A DNA stretch of 22,694 nt from Acidiferrobacteraceae bacterium. Its GTDB lineage: Bacteria > Pseudomonadota > Gammaproteobacteria > Acidiferrobacterales > Acidiferrobacteraceae. Of the stretch, positions 1 through 6,487 are shown piece by piece. The stretch's first letter is position 1; every line of letters begins with the position of its first letter. The stretch spans positions 1-22,694 of the forward strand of contig DAHWKH010000072.1 of NCBI GenBank assembly GCA_027343725.1, given 5' to 3'. The position numbers were made by a program, and so were the translations under genes. A model generated the notes under the pieces. It was not told where the DNA came from. It did not search any database and saw nothing but the letters and a program-made list of their open reading frames with translations.

Positions 1-254
1 CGGCTGGACTGAAAGCTATGATCCTGGGGGCTCTCGAAGCGGCAGGCGGGCAGGATTATCTACTCGAACAGGCCAAAGAGAACCCGGGCCCTTTCCTATC
101 CCTTATCGGGAAGATATTGCCGTCTGAACTCAACCTCTCTACGGAGATCACCACGCATGCCCTCACTGACGCCGAACGAACTGAACGCGTTAACGCGCTA
201 CTTGAGCAAGCCCGAGCGCGAAGAGCTAGAGCAGATATTGGCGGCGATGCCTGA
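1..254 (+). CDS. Phage-type protein, 3' part only (possible small-terminase-like)
   Basis: The reading frame is open from the left window edge (codons from base 3) to a stop at 252-254. The ATG at 18 is therefore probably internal and the gene is cut by the window. The visible protein (about 83 residues) starts with a helical stretch reading KAMILGALEAAGG, followed by a YLLEQAKENPGPFLSLIGKI block and an LPSEL segment. This pattern (an enzyme-free helical domain where a number of residues precede 'ENP..FL.L.GK.LP') is common in small phage proteins encoded just before the large terminase, and I infer that relation from memory of such proteins. The C-terminus is Arg/Ala-rich. It lies beside tRNA-Phe, which suggests a prophage or integrated element. 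The exact family is not established. Confidence 0.55.
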   Translation, partial: AGLKAMILGALEAAGGQDYLLEQAKENPGPFLSLIGKILPSELNLSTEITTHALTDAERTERVNALLEQARARRARADIGGDA

Positions 255-417
255 GCCCTTAATCATTATTGAGGCCATCATCCGGCCTGATCGGTCCATC
301 GAGGCCTACTTGCGCGACACCCCTACGGGACTTGAGCCCGTGGCCGCCGATGATCCCCTGATTGCGGATTGGCCGCCTGCGACGCCCGAGGTTAACGGGG
401 GCTTGCGTATTGAATAG
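157..417 (+). CDS. Small ORF of the phage remnant, possibly a broken or fused gene
   Basis: An 86-residue ORF that overlaps the preceding gene by 98 bases in another frame, which is long for two intact genes. The first 30 residues (LTPNELNALTRYLSKPEREEL, then a short leucine-rich turn) resemble the extreme N-terminus of many phage large terminase subunits. The rest (IIRPDRSIEAYLRDTPTGL and a Pro/Asp-rich tail) does not resemble a terminase ATPase, and no Walker motif follows. One reading is a deletion scar that joined the start of a terminase gene to the end of another phage gene. Another is a small independent gene starting later, for example at the ATG near 247. I do not recognise a function. 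The compositional fit to the neighbouring phage-type gene is better than to the chromosomal genes to the right. Confidence 0.4.
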   Translation: MPSLTPNELNALTRYLSKPEREELEQILAAMPEPLIIIEAIIRPDRSIEAYLRDTPTGLEPVAADDPLIADWPPATPEVNGGLRIE

Positions 418-431
418 CCGGTAGTGACAGA

Positions 432-448
432 CCGTTACAGTGTAACGG
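432..448. repeat. Perfect 17-bp palindrome
   Basis: CCGTTACA-G-TGTAACGG: two 8-base arms around a single central base, 15 bp after the stop of the small phage ORF. There is no T-run after it, so it is a poor intrinsic terminator. The short centre is more typical of a repressor operator. The binding protein is unknown. Confidence 0.6.
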
Positions 449-564
449 GCTCTGTTGACAGTTGATATTGCCGCCGAGCATGGCGTATCTGCGGCAAACG
501 TCACGCACTGACGATACGATGCGGAACCAGCCGAATAGCCTGAATAGGCCGCGAAATCGCTCCA

Positions 565-585
565 AGTGCTTACATAGTGCTTACA
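565..585 (+). repeat. Tandem direct repeat AGTGCTTACA, 11-bp period
   Basis: AGTGCTTACA occurs at 565-574 and again at 576-585, separated by one T, so the two copies lie about one helical turn apart. They are 48 bp from the 3' end of tRNA-Phe, inside a 216-bp non-coding stretch (418-633) that otherwise shows only the palindrome. Short direct repeats of this size beside a tRNA attachment site could be arm-type binding sites of a tyrosine integrase. That role is inference. Confidence 0.45.
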
Positions 586-633
586 CGGTGAAAACGGGAT
601 TTTGGGGAAAGTGGCGTAAGTCCTTGTTTTTAT

Positions 634-709
<76 letters not shown>

Positions 710-718
710 GAAGCGCGC

Positions 719-747
719 ATTAAAGCCGCTCCCCCGGGCGGCGTCAA
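719..747 (-). promoter_or_regulatory. Sigma-70 promoter of tRNA-Phe
   Basis: On the minus strand, TTGACG (742-747) and TTTAAT (719-724) are separated by exactly 17 bp. The first tRNA base is 10 bases further on. The segment between the -10 box and the tRNA is GCGCGCTTC, a GC-rich discriminator like those of stable-RNA promoters under stringent control (family knowledge; the regulation here is inferred). The spacer overlaps an inverted repeat, CCCCCGG at 731-737 with CCGGGGG at 753-759. Confidence 0.7.
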
Positions 748-785
748 GGCGGCCGGGGGTTCGGTACCCGGCGTGACCTCGGGCC

Positions 786-815
786 CCCGACAGGGTCGGG
801 AAATTGCCGTATGAT
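786..815 (+). promoter_or_regulatory. Hairpin plus -10-like box before the radical SAM gene
   Basis: CCCGAC-AGG-GTCGGG (786-800) is a perfect 6-bp stem with a 3-base loop. TATGAT (810-815) follows 9 bp later and ends 7 bp before the ATG at 823. No convincing -35 box is visible, and the palindrome sits where one would be expected, so an activator or repressor site is possible. If TATGAT is used, the transcript would start at or just before the ATG and be nearly leaderless. The call is tentative. Confidence 0.35.
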
Positions 816-822
816 AGCCCGC

Positions 823-2202
823 ATGAAGATTCTCCTCGCGAGCCCCTACGAGCTCGGGCGGCAGCCCTTTTCCCTCGCGCACCCGGCCGCGCACCTCCGC
901 GCGGACGGACACGAGGTCGATCTCTGTGATTTGACGCTCGGACCGATGCCCTGGGAGGCCATCGGGCGCTACGATCTCATCGGTCTTTCCCTCGGCATGC
1001 ACACCGCGACGCGCATCGTCATGAGCCTGCTCCCGACCCTGCGGGCGCGCGCCAAGGCCGCGCACATCGCCTGTTACGGTCTCTATGGACCCGCCAATGC
1101 CGCGCTCCTCAAGGCCGCGGGCGTCGACAGCGTGCTCGGCGCGGAGTTCGAGGGCGAGCTCACGGCGCTTGCGGCGCACCTCGCCGGGCGCGAGACGCCG
1201 ATCGCCCGCAAGGTCGTCTACCACGTCCCCGACCGCCGCGGCCTGCCGCCGCTTGCGCGTTACGCGCATGTGATCCTCCCCGACGGCTCCCGCAAAACGG
1301 TCGGGTTCGTCGAGACGACACGCGGCTGCAAATACCTGTGCCGCCATTGCCCGGTGGTGCCGGTGTATCAAGGGCACTTCCGCGCCATTCCCCAAGACAT
1401 CGTGCTCGCGGACGCCGAGCAGCAGATCGCACGCGGGGCCCAGCACCTCTCGTTCGGCGATCCTGATTTTCTGAACGGCCCGACGCACGCGCTCAAGATC
1501 CTCGCGGCCGTGCACGCGCGCTGGCCGGACGTCACCTTCGATGCGACGGTCAAGATCTCGCACATCCTGCGCTACCAGGACCTGCTGCCGAAGTTCCGGT
1601 CCTTCGGCTGCCTCTTTCTGATGAGCGCCGCCGAGTCGTTCGACGACGCGGTGCTCGCGCACCTTGAAAAGGGTCACACGGGCGCGGACATCGATCGCGC
1701 CCTGCAGATCACGCGCGCGGCCGGCATCGCGCTGACCCCGACCTTCGTGCCCTTTACGCCCTGGACGCGCCTTGCGGACTACCGCACGCTTCTCGCCCGG
1801 GTGCGGGATCTCGCGCTCATTAACAGCGTGACGCCGATCCAGCTCGTGATCCGGCTGCTGGTCCCGGAGCGCTCGGCGCTCCTCGATCTGCCCGGCTTTC
1901 GCGCGCTGTTGCGCCCGTATTCACCGCCCGAGCTCGGTTACCCCTGGCGGAATCCGGACCCGCGGGTCGATGACCTCCAGTTGTCGGCCCAGGCCTGGGT
2001 CGAGCGCGCCGAGCAAAAGGGCTTGAGCCGCTTCGAGGCCTTCGCCGGACTCTGGGATCTCACGCACGCAGCCCTCCGGGAAAAGGCAGCCCCCCTCGAT
2101 CCGGCGGCGGCGGGACCCTTGAGCCCCCACCTCTCGGAGCCCTGGTACTGCTGCGCGGAACCGACGGCCGCGCAGCTCGCGGCCCAGGCGGTGGGCGACT
2201 GA
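823..2202 (+). CDS. B12-binding-type radical SAM protein, CUAEP/CCAEP-tail family
   Basis: A 459-residue protein. I start it at ATG 823 (MKILLASPYELG), where the first beta strand of the fold begins. An in-frame ATG at 811 adds four residues but lies in a TATGAT box. Residues 1-120 look like the Rossmann-type cobalamin-binding domain seen in many radical SAM enzymes (DLIGLSLGMHTAT, then a GADS-like turn). The [4Fe-4S]-SAM motif is C-x3-C-x2-C (CKYLCRHC, Cys169, 173 and 176). A radical SAM barrel follows, with ..HLSFGDPDF.. and a Glu in MSAAESF. The C-terminus carries YCCAEP (Cys-Cys at 2149-2154, TGC TGC), the tail for which the family is named; in some members the second Cys is selenocysteine. 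The substrate of this family is unknown to me. It lies 36 bp upstream of a dienelactone-hydrolase-like gene on the same strand, so a shared pathway is likely. Confidence 0.85.
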   Translation: MKILLASPYELGRQPFSLAHPAAHLRADGHEVDLCDLTLGPMPWEAIGRYDLIGLSLGMHTATRIVMSLLPTLRARAKAAHIACYGLYGPANAALLKAAGVDSVLGAEFEGELTALAAHLAGRETPIARKVVYHVPDRRGLPPLARYAHVILPDGSRKTVGFVETTRGCKYLCRHCPVVPVYQGHFRAIPQDIVLADAEQQIARGAQHLSFGDPDFLNGPTHALKILAAVHARWPDVTFDATVKISHILRYQDLLPKFRSFGCLFLMSAAESFDDAVLAHLEKGHTGADIDRALQITRAAGIALTPTFVPFTPWTRLADYRTLLARVRDLALINSVTPIQLVIRLLVPERSALLDLPGFRALLRPYSPPELGYPWRNPDPRVDDLQLSAQAWVERAEQKGLSRFEAFAGLWDLTHAALREKAAPLDPAAAGPLSPHLSEPWYCCAEPTAAQLAAQAVGD

Positions 2203-2238
2203 GGGCAGGAATCTGATCACAGCAAGGAGGAAGGGCCG

Positions 2239-2958
2239 ATGAGCGACAAAAAACGCGGCGGATTTCTGGAAGAGGCCTCGGTACGCGGATACTTTGCGAA
2301 ACCGGACGGGGGGCCCGCGCCGGTGGTCATCGTGTTCATGGAGATCTGGGGCATCAACGACCACATGCAGGCGGTGTGCGAGCGGTTAGCCGCGCACGGG
2401 CTCGCGGCCTTTGCCCTCGACTTCTACGAAGGTGCCCTGTTCCCCACAAGCGACCTCGAAGGGGCGGTCGGCAAACTCAAGTCCTTGGGCGATCAGGCGA
2501 TCATGGAGTCGGTGGGGCGCGCCATCGGCTGGCTCAAAGGACGCAAGGACGTCCGCGGCGAGCGCCTCGGGGCCATCGGGTTTTGTAACGGCGGGCGGCT
2601 CACGTTTCTCGCCGCCTCGACCTACCCAAACGACATCCGGGCCGCGGTCTGCTTCTATGGGGGCGGCATCGACAACCCGAAGGACATGCTCGGGCGCACC
2701 TCGGTGCTCGCCGGGGCCGACCGCATCACAGCGCCGTTGCTGCTCTGCTACGGCGCGAAGGACTCCTCCATCGGCCCGGACGAACACGCGCGCATCGCCG
2801 AGACCCTGAGTCGTGCCGGCAAACGCTACACGATGTCCGTCTTCCCCGATGTCGGTCACGCCTTCATGGACCGCAACGGGCAGGCCGAGGAGGCGGCCAC
2901 GAAGGCCGGTTGGCGCATGACCGAGCACTTCTTCGGCGCCCACCTCGTGGGCGGCTGA
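2239..2958 (+). CDS. Dienelactone hydrolase family protein (alpha/beta hydrolase)
   Basis: A 239-residue cytoplasmic alpha/beta hydrolase without a signal peptide. The dienelactone hydrolase active site is complete: nucleophile Cys116 in GFCNGG, acid Asp175 in YGAKDSSI, His207 in DVGHAFM, and Glu35 in MEIWGIN, which in the model enzyme holds the cysteine in its inactive state. Family members open lactone or ester bonds. The true substrate is not readable from sequence, and no chlorocatechol genes are nearby. The start is supported by a strong AAGGAGG ribosome site 7-13 bases upstream. It follows the CCAEP-tail radical SAM gene by 36 bp and is probably co-transcribed with it. Its stop is 2 bp from the convergent yggX stop, leaving no room for a terminator between them. 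Confidence 0.9.
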   Translation: MSDKKRGGFLEEASVRGYFAKPDGGPAPVVIVFMEIWGINDHMQAVCERLAAHGLAAFALDFYEGALFPTSDLEGAVGKLKSLGDQAIMESVGRAIGWLKGRKDVRGERLGAIGFCNGGRLTFLAASTYPNDIRAAVCFYGGGIDNPKDMLGRTSVLAGADRITAPLLLCYGAKDSSIGPDEHARIAETLSRAGKRYTMSVFPDVGHAFMDRNGQAEEAATKAGWRMTEHFFGAHLVGG

Positions 2959-2960
2959 GG

Positions 2961-3236
2961 CTATTTGCTCCCCGGGGGCCGGTAGCCCTCGGGGATCGTC
3001 GAGCCCTCGCCGAAAAAGTAGGCCTCCATCTCCTTCTCGAGAAACTGGCGCGCCTTCGGGTCCATCGGCGTCAGACGATACTCGTTGATGAGCATCGTCT
3101 GGTGATCGAGCCACTGGGACCAGGCCTCTTTCGAGACCGATTCGTAGATCCGCTTGCCGAGCGCGCCCGGGTACGTGGGATAGTCGAGCCCAGGGGCCTC
3201 TTTCTTCAGTTTCGCACACAATACTGTTCGGCTCAT
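2961..3236 (-). CDS. yggX: Iron-trafficking / oxidative damage protection protein YggX
   Basis: A 91-residue protein, the usual YggX length, with the family start MSRTVLCAKL including the conserved Cys7 and the blocks EAPGLDYPTYPG, AWSQWLDHQTMLINEYRL and the FFFG-like EAYFFGEG. In E. coli and Salmonella YggX supports Fe(II) handling and protects Fe-S proteins from oxidative damage. The ATG at 3236 matches the family start; longer upstream extensions in this frame are shadows of mutY. It follows mutY by 5 bp, the same mutY-yggX order as E. coli. MutY itself carries a [4Fe-4S] cluster, which makes the pairing functionally reasonable. For an iron-oxidising acidophile this iron link would be relevant, but that is inference. 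Confidence 0.95.
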   Translation of the reverse strand: MSRTVLCAKLKKEAPGLDYPTYPGALGKRIYESVSKEAWSQWLDHQTMLINEYRLTPMDPKARQFLEKEMEAYFFGEGSTIPEGYRPPGSK

Positions 3237-3241
3237 GTCGT

Positions 3242-4255
3242 CTACCAAAATTGGTTGAGTAGGCGCTTGACGGGCGCCGGCACGCCGGGTGCCGGCGCCC
3301 CGCCCGGATGCCACATGATATCGCCGTTTGCGCGCGCGCGGCAGCTTCGCGGACGAAGCGCCACCGGGACCGGGGTGATGGTGAGCGCGAAATGCGTGAA
3401 CACGTGACGCAAGGGGGTGCCGGGCGCGCCGACGAGGCCGTCGATGCCGAGCTCGGTGAGGCGTGTGGGGACATCGCTTAAAACGGCGCACTCGGGCAGG
3501 CTCCAGAGGCCACCCCAGATCCCCTTCGGGGGGCGGCGCAAGAGCAAGACCTCGCGCCCGCGGCGGCGGTGCACGAGCATCATGACGGCCTGCCGTTCCG
3601 GGCGCGTGCGAGCGCTTACTGCCGGGGCCTCGCCCTCGAATGCGCAGGTGGCGGCGAGCGGGCAGACGGGACAGTTGGGCCGCGCTCGGCAGACGAGGGC
3701 CCCGAGGTCCATGATCGCCTGGGTATAGGCGGCGATGCGCGTGCGCGGGAGATGCGCGCGCGCATGCTCCCACAGGCGCTGCGTGACCAAGGTCCCCTGG
3801 CCCTCGATACCGTGGAAGCGCCGCAGGACGCGGCGCGCGTTGGCATCGAGGATCGGGGCCCGGACCCCGAAAGCGAAGGCCACGATCGCCCCGGCGGTCG
3901 AGGGCCCGATGCCGGGCAGGGCGGTCCATGCAGCGAGCGTGCGTGGAAACGCGCCGCCATGGCGGGTCATGATGAGGCGCGCGCTCGCGTGGAGGTTGCG
4001 GGCGCGCGCGTAGTAGCCGAGGCCCGCCCAGAGCGCGAGGACGTCGTCGAGCGAGGCCGCGGCAAGGGTGGCGACGTCCGGGAAGCGCTCCGTGAAACGC
4101 GTGAAATAGGGGATAGCCGCGGCCACCGTGGTCTGCTGCAGCATCACCTCGGCGAGCCAGCGCTTGTAGGGATCCGGGGTCTGCCAGGGGAGGTCGTGGC
4201 GCCCGTGGCGCGCATGCCAGGCGAGAAGGGTGCGGGCGAAGGCATCGTCTGCCAT
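3242..4255 (-). CDS. mutY: A/G-specific adenine DNA glycosylase MutY
   Basis: A 337-residue base-excision repair enzyme that removes A opposite 8-oxoguanine. Visible features: catalytic Glu36 in EVMLQQT, the GLGYYARARNL motif, the helix-hairpin-helix LPGIGPSTAGAI (113-124), catalytic Asp137 in LDANARRV, and an iron-sulfur loop with Cys189, 195, 198 and 204. A C-terminal NUDIX-like domain recognises 8-oxoG, here with HVFTHF where E. coli has HTFSHF. The cluster spacing is C-x5-C-x2-C-x5-C. MutY and endonuclease III normally have x6 in the first gap, so the loop is one residue shorter than expected. All four cysteines remain, so the cluster is probably kept. The start ATG shares one base with the asmA stop (TGATG), implying translational coupling. 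Confidence 0.96.
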   Translation of the reverse strand: MADDAFARTLLAWHARHGRHDLPWQTPDPYKRWLAEVMLQQTTVAAAIPYFTRFTERFPDVATLAAASLDDVLALWAGLGYYARARNLHASARLIMTRHGGAFPRTLAAWTALPGIGPSTAGAIVAFAFGVRAPILDANARRVLRRFHGIEGQGTLVTQRLWEHARAHLPRTRIAAYTQAIMDLGALVCRARPNCPVCPLAATCAFEGEAPAVSARTRPERQAVMMLVHRRRGREVLLLRRPPKGIWGGLWSLPECAVLSDVPTRLTELGIDGLVGAPGTPLRHVFTHFALTITPVPVALRPRSCRARANGDIMWHPGGAPAPGVPAPVKRLLNQFW

Positions 4256-6120
4256 CAGCGCAAACCGAAGAGACCCTGCAGGCGGCGTCGCAAAGTCTTC
4301 AGGGTCTGACTCCCCTGGTGCCCGGAGAAGAGCTTGGCGAGCGCGACATGGAAACGCACGTGCCCCATGGCGCCCCGAACCCGGACCGGAATGCTGAGGC
4401 CGGAGGGGAGGGTCACGTGCAGGAGGTAGTCGAGCCGCCGGCTGGCGAGCCCGAAGGTCCCGTGTCCGGCGACGGCGGCGCGCGCGGCACGCAGGCTGAG
4501 CCGTGGCATATACCCCCGCCCATGGAGAAAGGTCGCATCCGCCCGCAGACCCGAGAACGCGGTGCCCTCGGTGGTCTTCGCGGTATGTGTGCCGGCCGCG
4601 GCCTTCGGGTCCTTAGCGATGAGATCGAGGTCGAGCCCGAGGAGCGTGCCCTTGGGGACGCGGATGCCGAGCCGACCGCCCAGGCTGCGCTCGATGGCGG
4701 TGCGCGTGAGGCCGCGGCCGGTGAGCGCGGCAGAGCCCGAGAGAGGCCCGGAGAGAAGCGGCGGGTGATGCCAGGCGCGCAAGAGGGCGCCGATATGCAC
4801 GTGCGCGAGCTGGGCGTGTAAGCGCCAGGCGGCGTGCGCCCCGGCACCGGCGACGAGGGCATCGCCGGCGAGCGTGCCGTGCGCGAGGCTCGCCGAAAAC
4901 GGCCGCAGGCGCACGCTGTGGCCGGCGGTGGATAGGCCCATGCGCACGTGCGTCAGGATCAGGCCCTTGAGGCGCAGGCGACCGATGGCGAGCGCGAGCG
5001 TCGCCGGCGGATAGGCGGGCGCGTGCGCGGCCGGGACCGCGCCGGCCCGGGCGGCGGGGTGGGGGGCCTTCTTCGGCGAGGGGAAGGGTAGGTAACGCCG
5101 GGGCGCGATGTGGTTCAGGGTGAGTGTCGCCTGGTAGGCGCGCGGGTGGCTTATGATCCGTACGTGACCCGTGATCGTCGTGCCATCGAGTGTTGCGCGC
5201 AGGGGGCTGATGCGCAGCTGCCCCCGGCGCCACGCAAAGCCCAGGCGCGCGCTCGTGGTCTTGAGGACGCGCGGGTCGCGCGGGGTGTAGTGGAGGCCGA
5301 GTGCGGCGAGGAGCGGGCGGGGCGCGAAGGGCGGCGCGCGCAAGGTCCCGCGCGCCGTGAAGCCGGCGGCGGTGCGCTCGGCCGTGAGCGCGCCCAGCAC
5401 CTTCAGGGTGGCGATCCGCAGGGCGAAGGGCCGCCCGAGATCGCGGCGCCCCCGGCGCTGCCACGTCAGGCGCCCGCGAAAGGGTATGGGCGGGCGGGCG
5501 CCGACACCGAGGGCGCCGGCCGCCGCGAGCGTCACCGCGCGCCCGGGGACGAGTGGCCCGGTGCGCAAGCGCAGATGCGTGAGCATAAGATGCGTGTGCG
5601 TGCGCGCGTTCTGGTAGCGGATGCGGGCGCCCTTCAAGGTGAAGCCGGCCGCCCGCCAGAACGCGAGGAACGGCGCCTCGCGCGCCTCGATGCGCGCCGC
5701 GCGCGTCTTCGGCGGCGGGGGGTGGATGGGGGCGAGCAGCGTCGCCCAGTTGGTCGCGCCGCGCGCGTTTTCGCTGAGGCGCAGCCGCAGACCGGTCACG
5801 ATGACGCGCCTAAGGACCAAGTGGCGGGCGAAGAGCGGGAGCACCCGCACCTCGATGCGGGCCCGGGCGATGCGCGCAAGCGGCGTTTTCGCAAACCCGC
5901 GGGCGTTGGCGATCGTGATGCCCCGCGCGCGCAGGCCAAGCCAGGGATAAAACGCGAGATGCACGTGGCGGATGGTCACGGTGCGATGGAGGGCATCGCT
6001 CAGGCTGCCGGCGATGCGCGCTTGGATATCGTCGAGAGCGATCAGGCCCGGAAGGATCAAGAGGATCACGGCAAGGGCCGCGGCCCCGAGCCAGAGCAAC
6101 ACGCGTCTCGGTCTCTTCAC
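4255..6120 (-). CDS. asmA: AsmA family protein
   Basis: A 621-residue protein, close to the 617 of E. coli AsmA. It has a basic N-terminus, one membrane helix (residues about 8-28), then a long periplasmic domain with the AsmA N-terminal block (IQARIAGSLSDALHRTVTI, AFYPWLGLRARGITIANA) and the C-terminal AsmA_2 region (about 450-590; RSLGGRLGIRVPKGTLLGLDL). AsmA-like proteins are bridge-type proteins linked to outer-membrane assembly and phospholipid traffic. The periplasmic part is unusually poor in Asp/Glu and rich in Arg and His. The start is a GTG at 6118-6120 preceded by an AAAGGCGAG ribosome site. It is the first protein gene after tRNA-Gly (36 bp away) and precedes mutY in the order asmA-mutY-yggX. 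Confidence 0.9.
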   Translation of the reverse strand: MKRPRRVLLWLGAAALAVILLILPGLIALDDIQARIAGSLSDALHRTVTIRHVHLAFYPWLGLRARGITIANARGFAKTPLARIARARIEVRVLPLFARHLVLRRVIVTGLRLRLSENARGATNWATLLAPIHPPPPKTRAARIEAREAPFLAFWRAAGFTLKGARIRYQNARTHTHLMLTHLRLRTGPLVPGRAVTLAAAGALGVGARPPIPFRGRLTWQRRGRRDLGRPFALRIATLKVLGALTAERTAAGFTARGTLRAPPFAPRPLLAALGLHYTPRDPRVLKTTSARLGFAWRRGQLRISPLRATLDGTTITGHVRIISHPRAYQATLTLNHIAPRRYLPFPSPKKAPHPAARAGAVPAAHAPAYPPATLALAIGRLRLKGLILTHVRMGLSTAGHSVRLRPFSASLAHGTLAGDALVAGAGAHAAWRLHAQLAHVHIGALLRAWHHPPLLSGPLSGSAALTGRGLTRTAIERSLGGRLGIRVPKGTLLGLDLDLIAKDPKAAAGTHTAKTTEGTAFSGLRADATFLHGRGYMPRLSLRAARAAVAGHGTFGLASRRLDYLLHVTLPSGLSIPVRVRGAMGHVRFHVALAKLFSGHQGSQTLKTLRRRLQGLFGLR

Positions 6121-6156
6121 GACTCGCCTTTCCGTGAACTGGATTCCGATGAGTTA

Positions 6157-6230
6157 TGGAGCGGGTGATGGGAATCGAACCCACGTTATCAGCTTGGGAA
6201 GCTGAAGTTCTACCATTGAACTACACCCGC
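6157..6230 (-). tRNA. tRNA-Gly(CCC)
   Basis: The minus-strand sequence gives a 74-base cloverleaf. The acceptor stem is GCGGGTG with CACCCGC, the discriminator base is T (U), CCA is encoded, the D-loop is TTCAATGGTAGAA, and the anticodon stem TCAGC/GCTGA closes the loop TTCCCAA, so the anticodon is CCC. The T-loop is GTTCGATTC. It lies directly upstream of asmA on the same strand and may be processed from a shared transcript. Confidence 0.96.
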
Positions 6231-6286
6231 ATGGTGCAGAGCGCCGACACATCATACAATATACAGCCTTCTTGGGAGCAGCGGCA
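6231..6286. promoter_or_regulatory. Divergent promoter region of tRNA-Gly and thiS
   Basis: This 56-bp gap serves both directions. For thiS, TACAAT (6255-6260) is a good -10 box but has no clear -35. For tRNA-Gly (minus strand), TATATT (6258-6263) has TTGCCG (6282-6287) 18 bp upstream, and TATGAT (6251-6256) is an alternative -10. The gap is too short to hold a TPP riboswitch, which often precedes thiamine genes. A GGGAG ribosome site lies at 6274-6278. Confidence 0.45.
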
Positions 6287-6487
6287 ATGAAGATCTCCGT
6301 CAATGGCCAGGGGCGCGACATCCCGGCCCCACTGACAGTGGCGACCCTTTTACAAGACCTGGGGCTTCAGGGGAAACGGGTGGCGGTCGAGGTGAACCGC
6401 GAGATCGTGCCGCGGACTTTGCAAGGGGAGAGGGTCCTGCAAGACGGGGACCGCGTCGAGGTGGTCCAGGCGATCGGGGGCGGTTGA
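6287..6487 (+). CDS. thiS: Sulfur carrier protein ThiS
   Basis: A 66-residue ubiquitin-fold protein beginning MKISVNGQ and ending in the required Gly-Gly (AIGGG), which is adenylated and converted to a thiocarboxylate that donates sulfur to the thiazole ring of thiamine. The block VAVEVNREIVPR is typical of ThiS. The ATG at 6287 is chosen because it matches the family start and has GGGAG 8 bases upstream; the in-frame TTG at 6272 would add non-conserved residues. The stop overlaps the thiG start (TGATG). No thiE, thiC, thiF or thiO is present in the window, so the rest of thiamine synthesis lies elsewhere. Confidence 0.95.
   Translation: MKISVNGQGRDIPAPLTVATLLQDLGLQGKRVAVEVNREIVPRTLQGERVLQDGDRVEVVQAIGGG

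Noticed and set aside
5972..6205. Plus-strand ORF ending in GAGDGNRTHVISLGS
   Set aside because: This is the translated complement of tRNA-Gly joined to the antisense strand of asmA, another common artefact.
6231..6286. TPP riboswitch before thiS
   Set aside because: The 56-bp gap is too short for a thi-box aptamer and none of its conserved segments are present.
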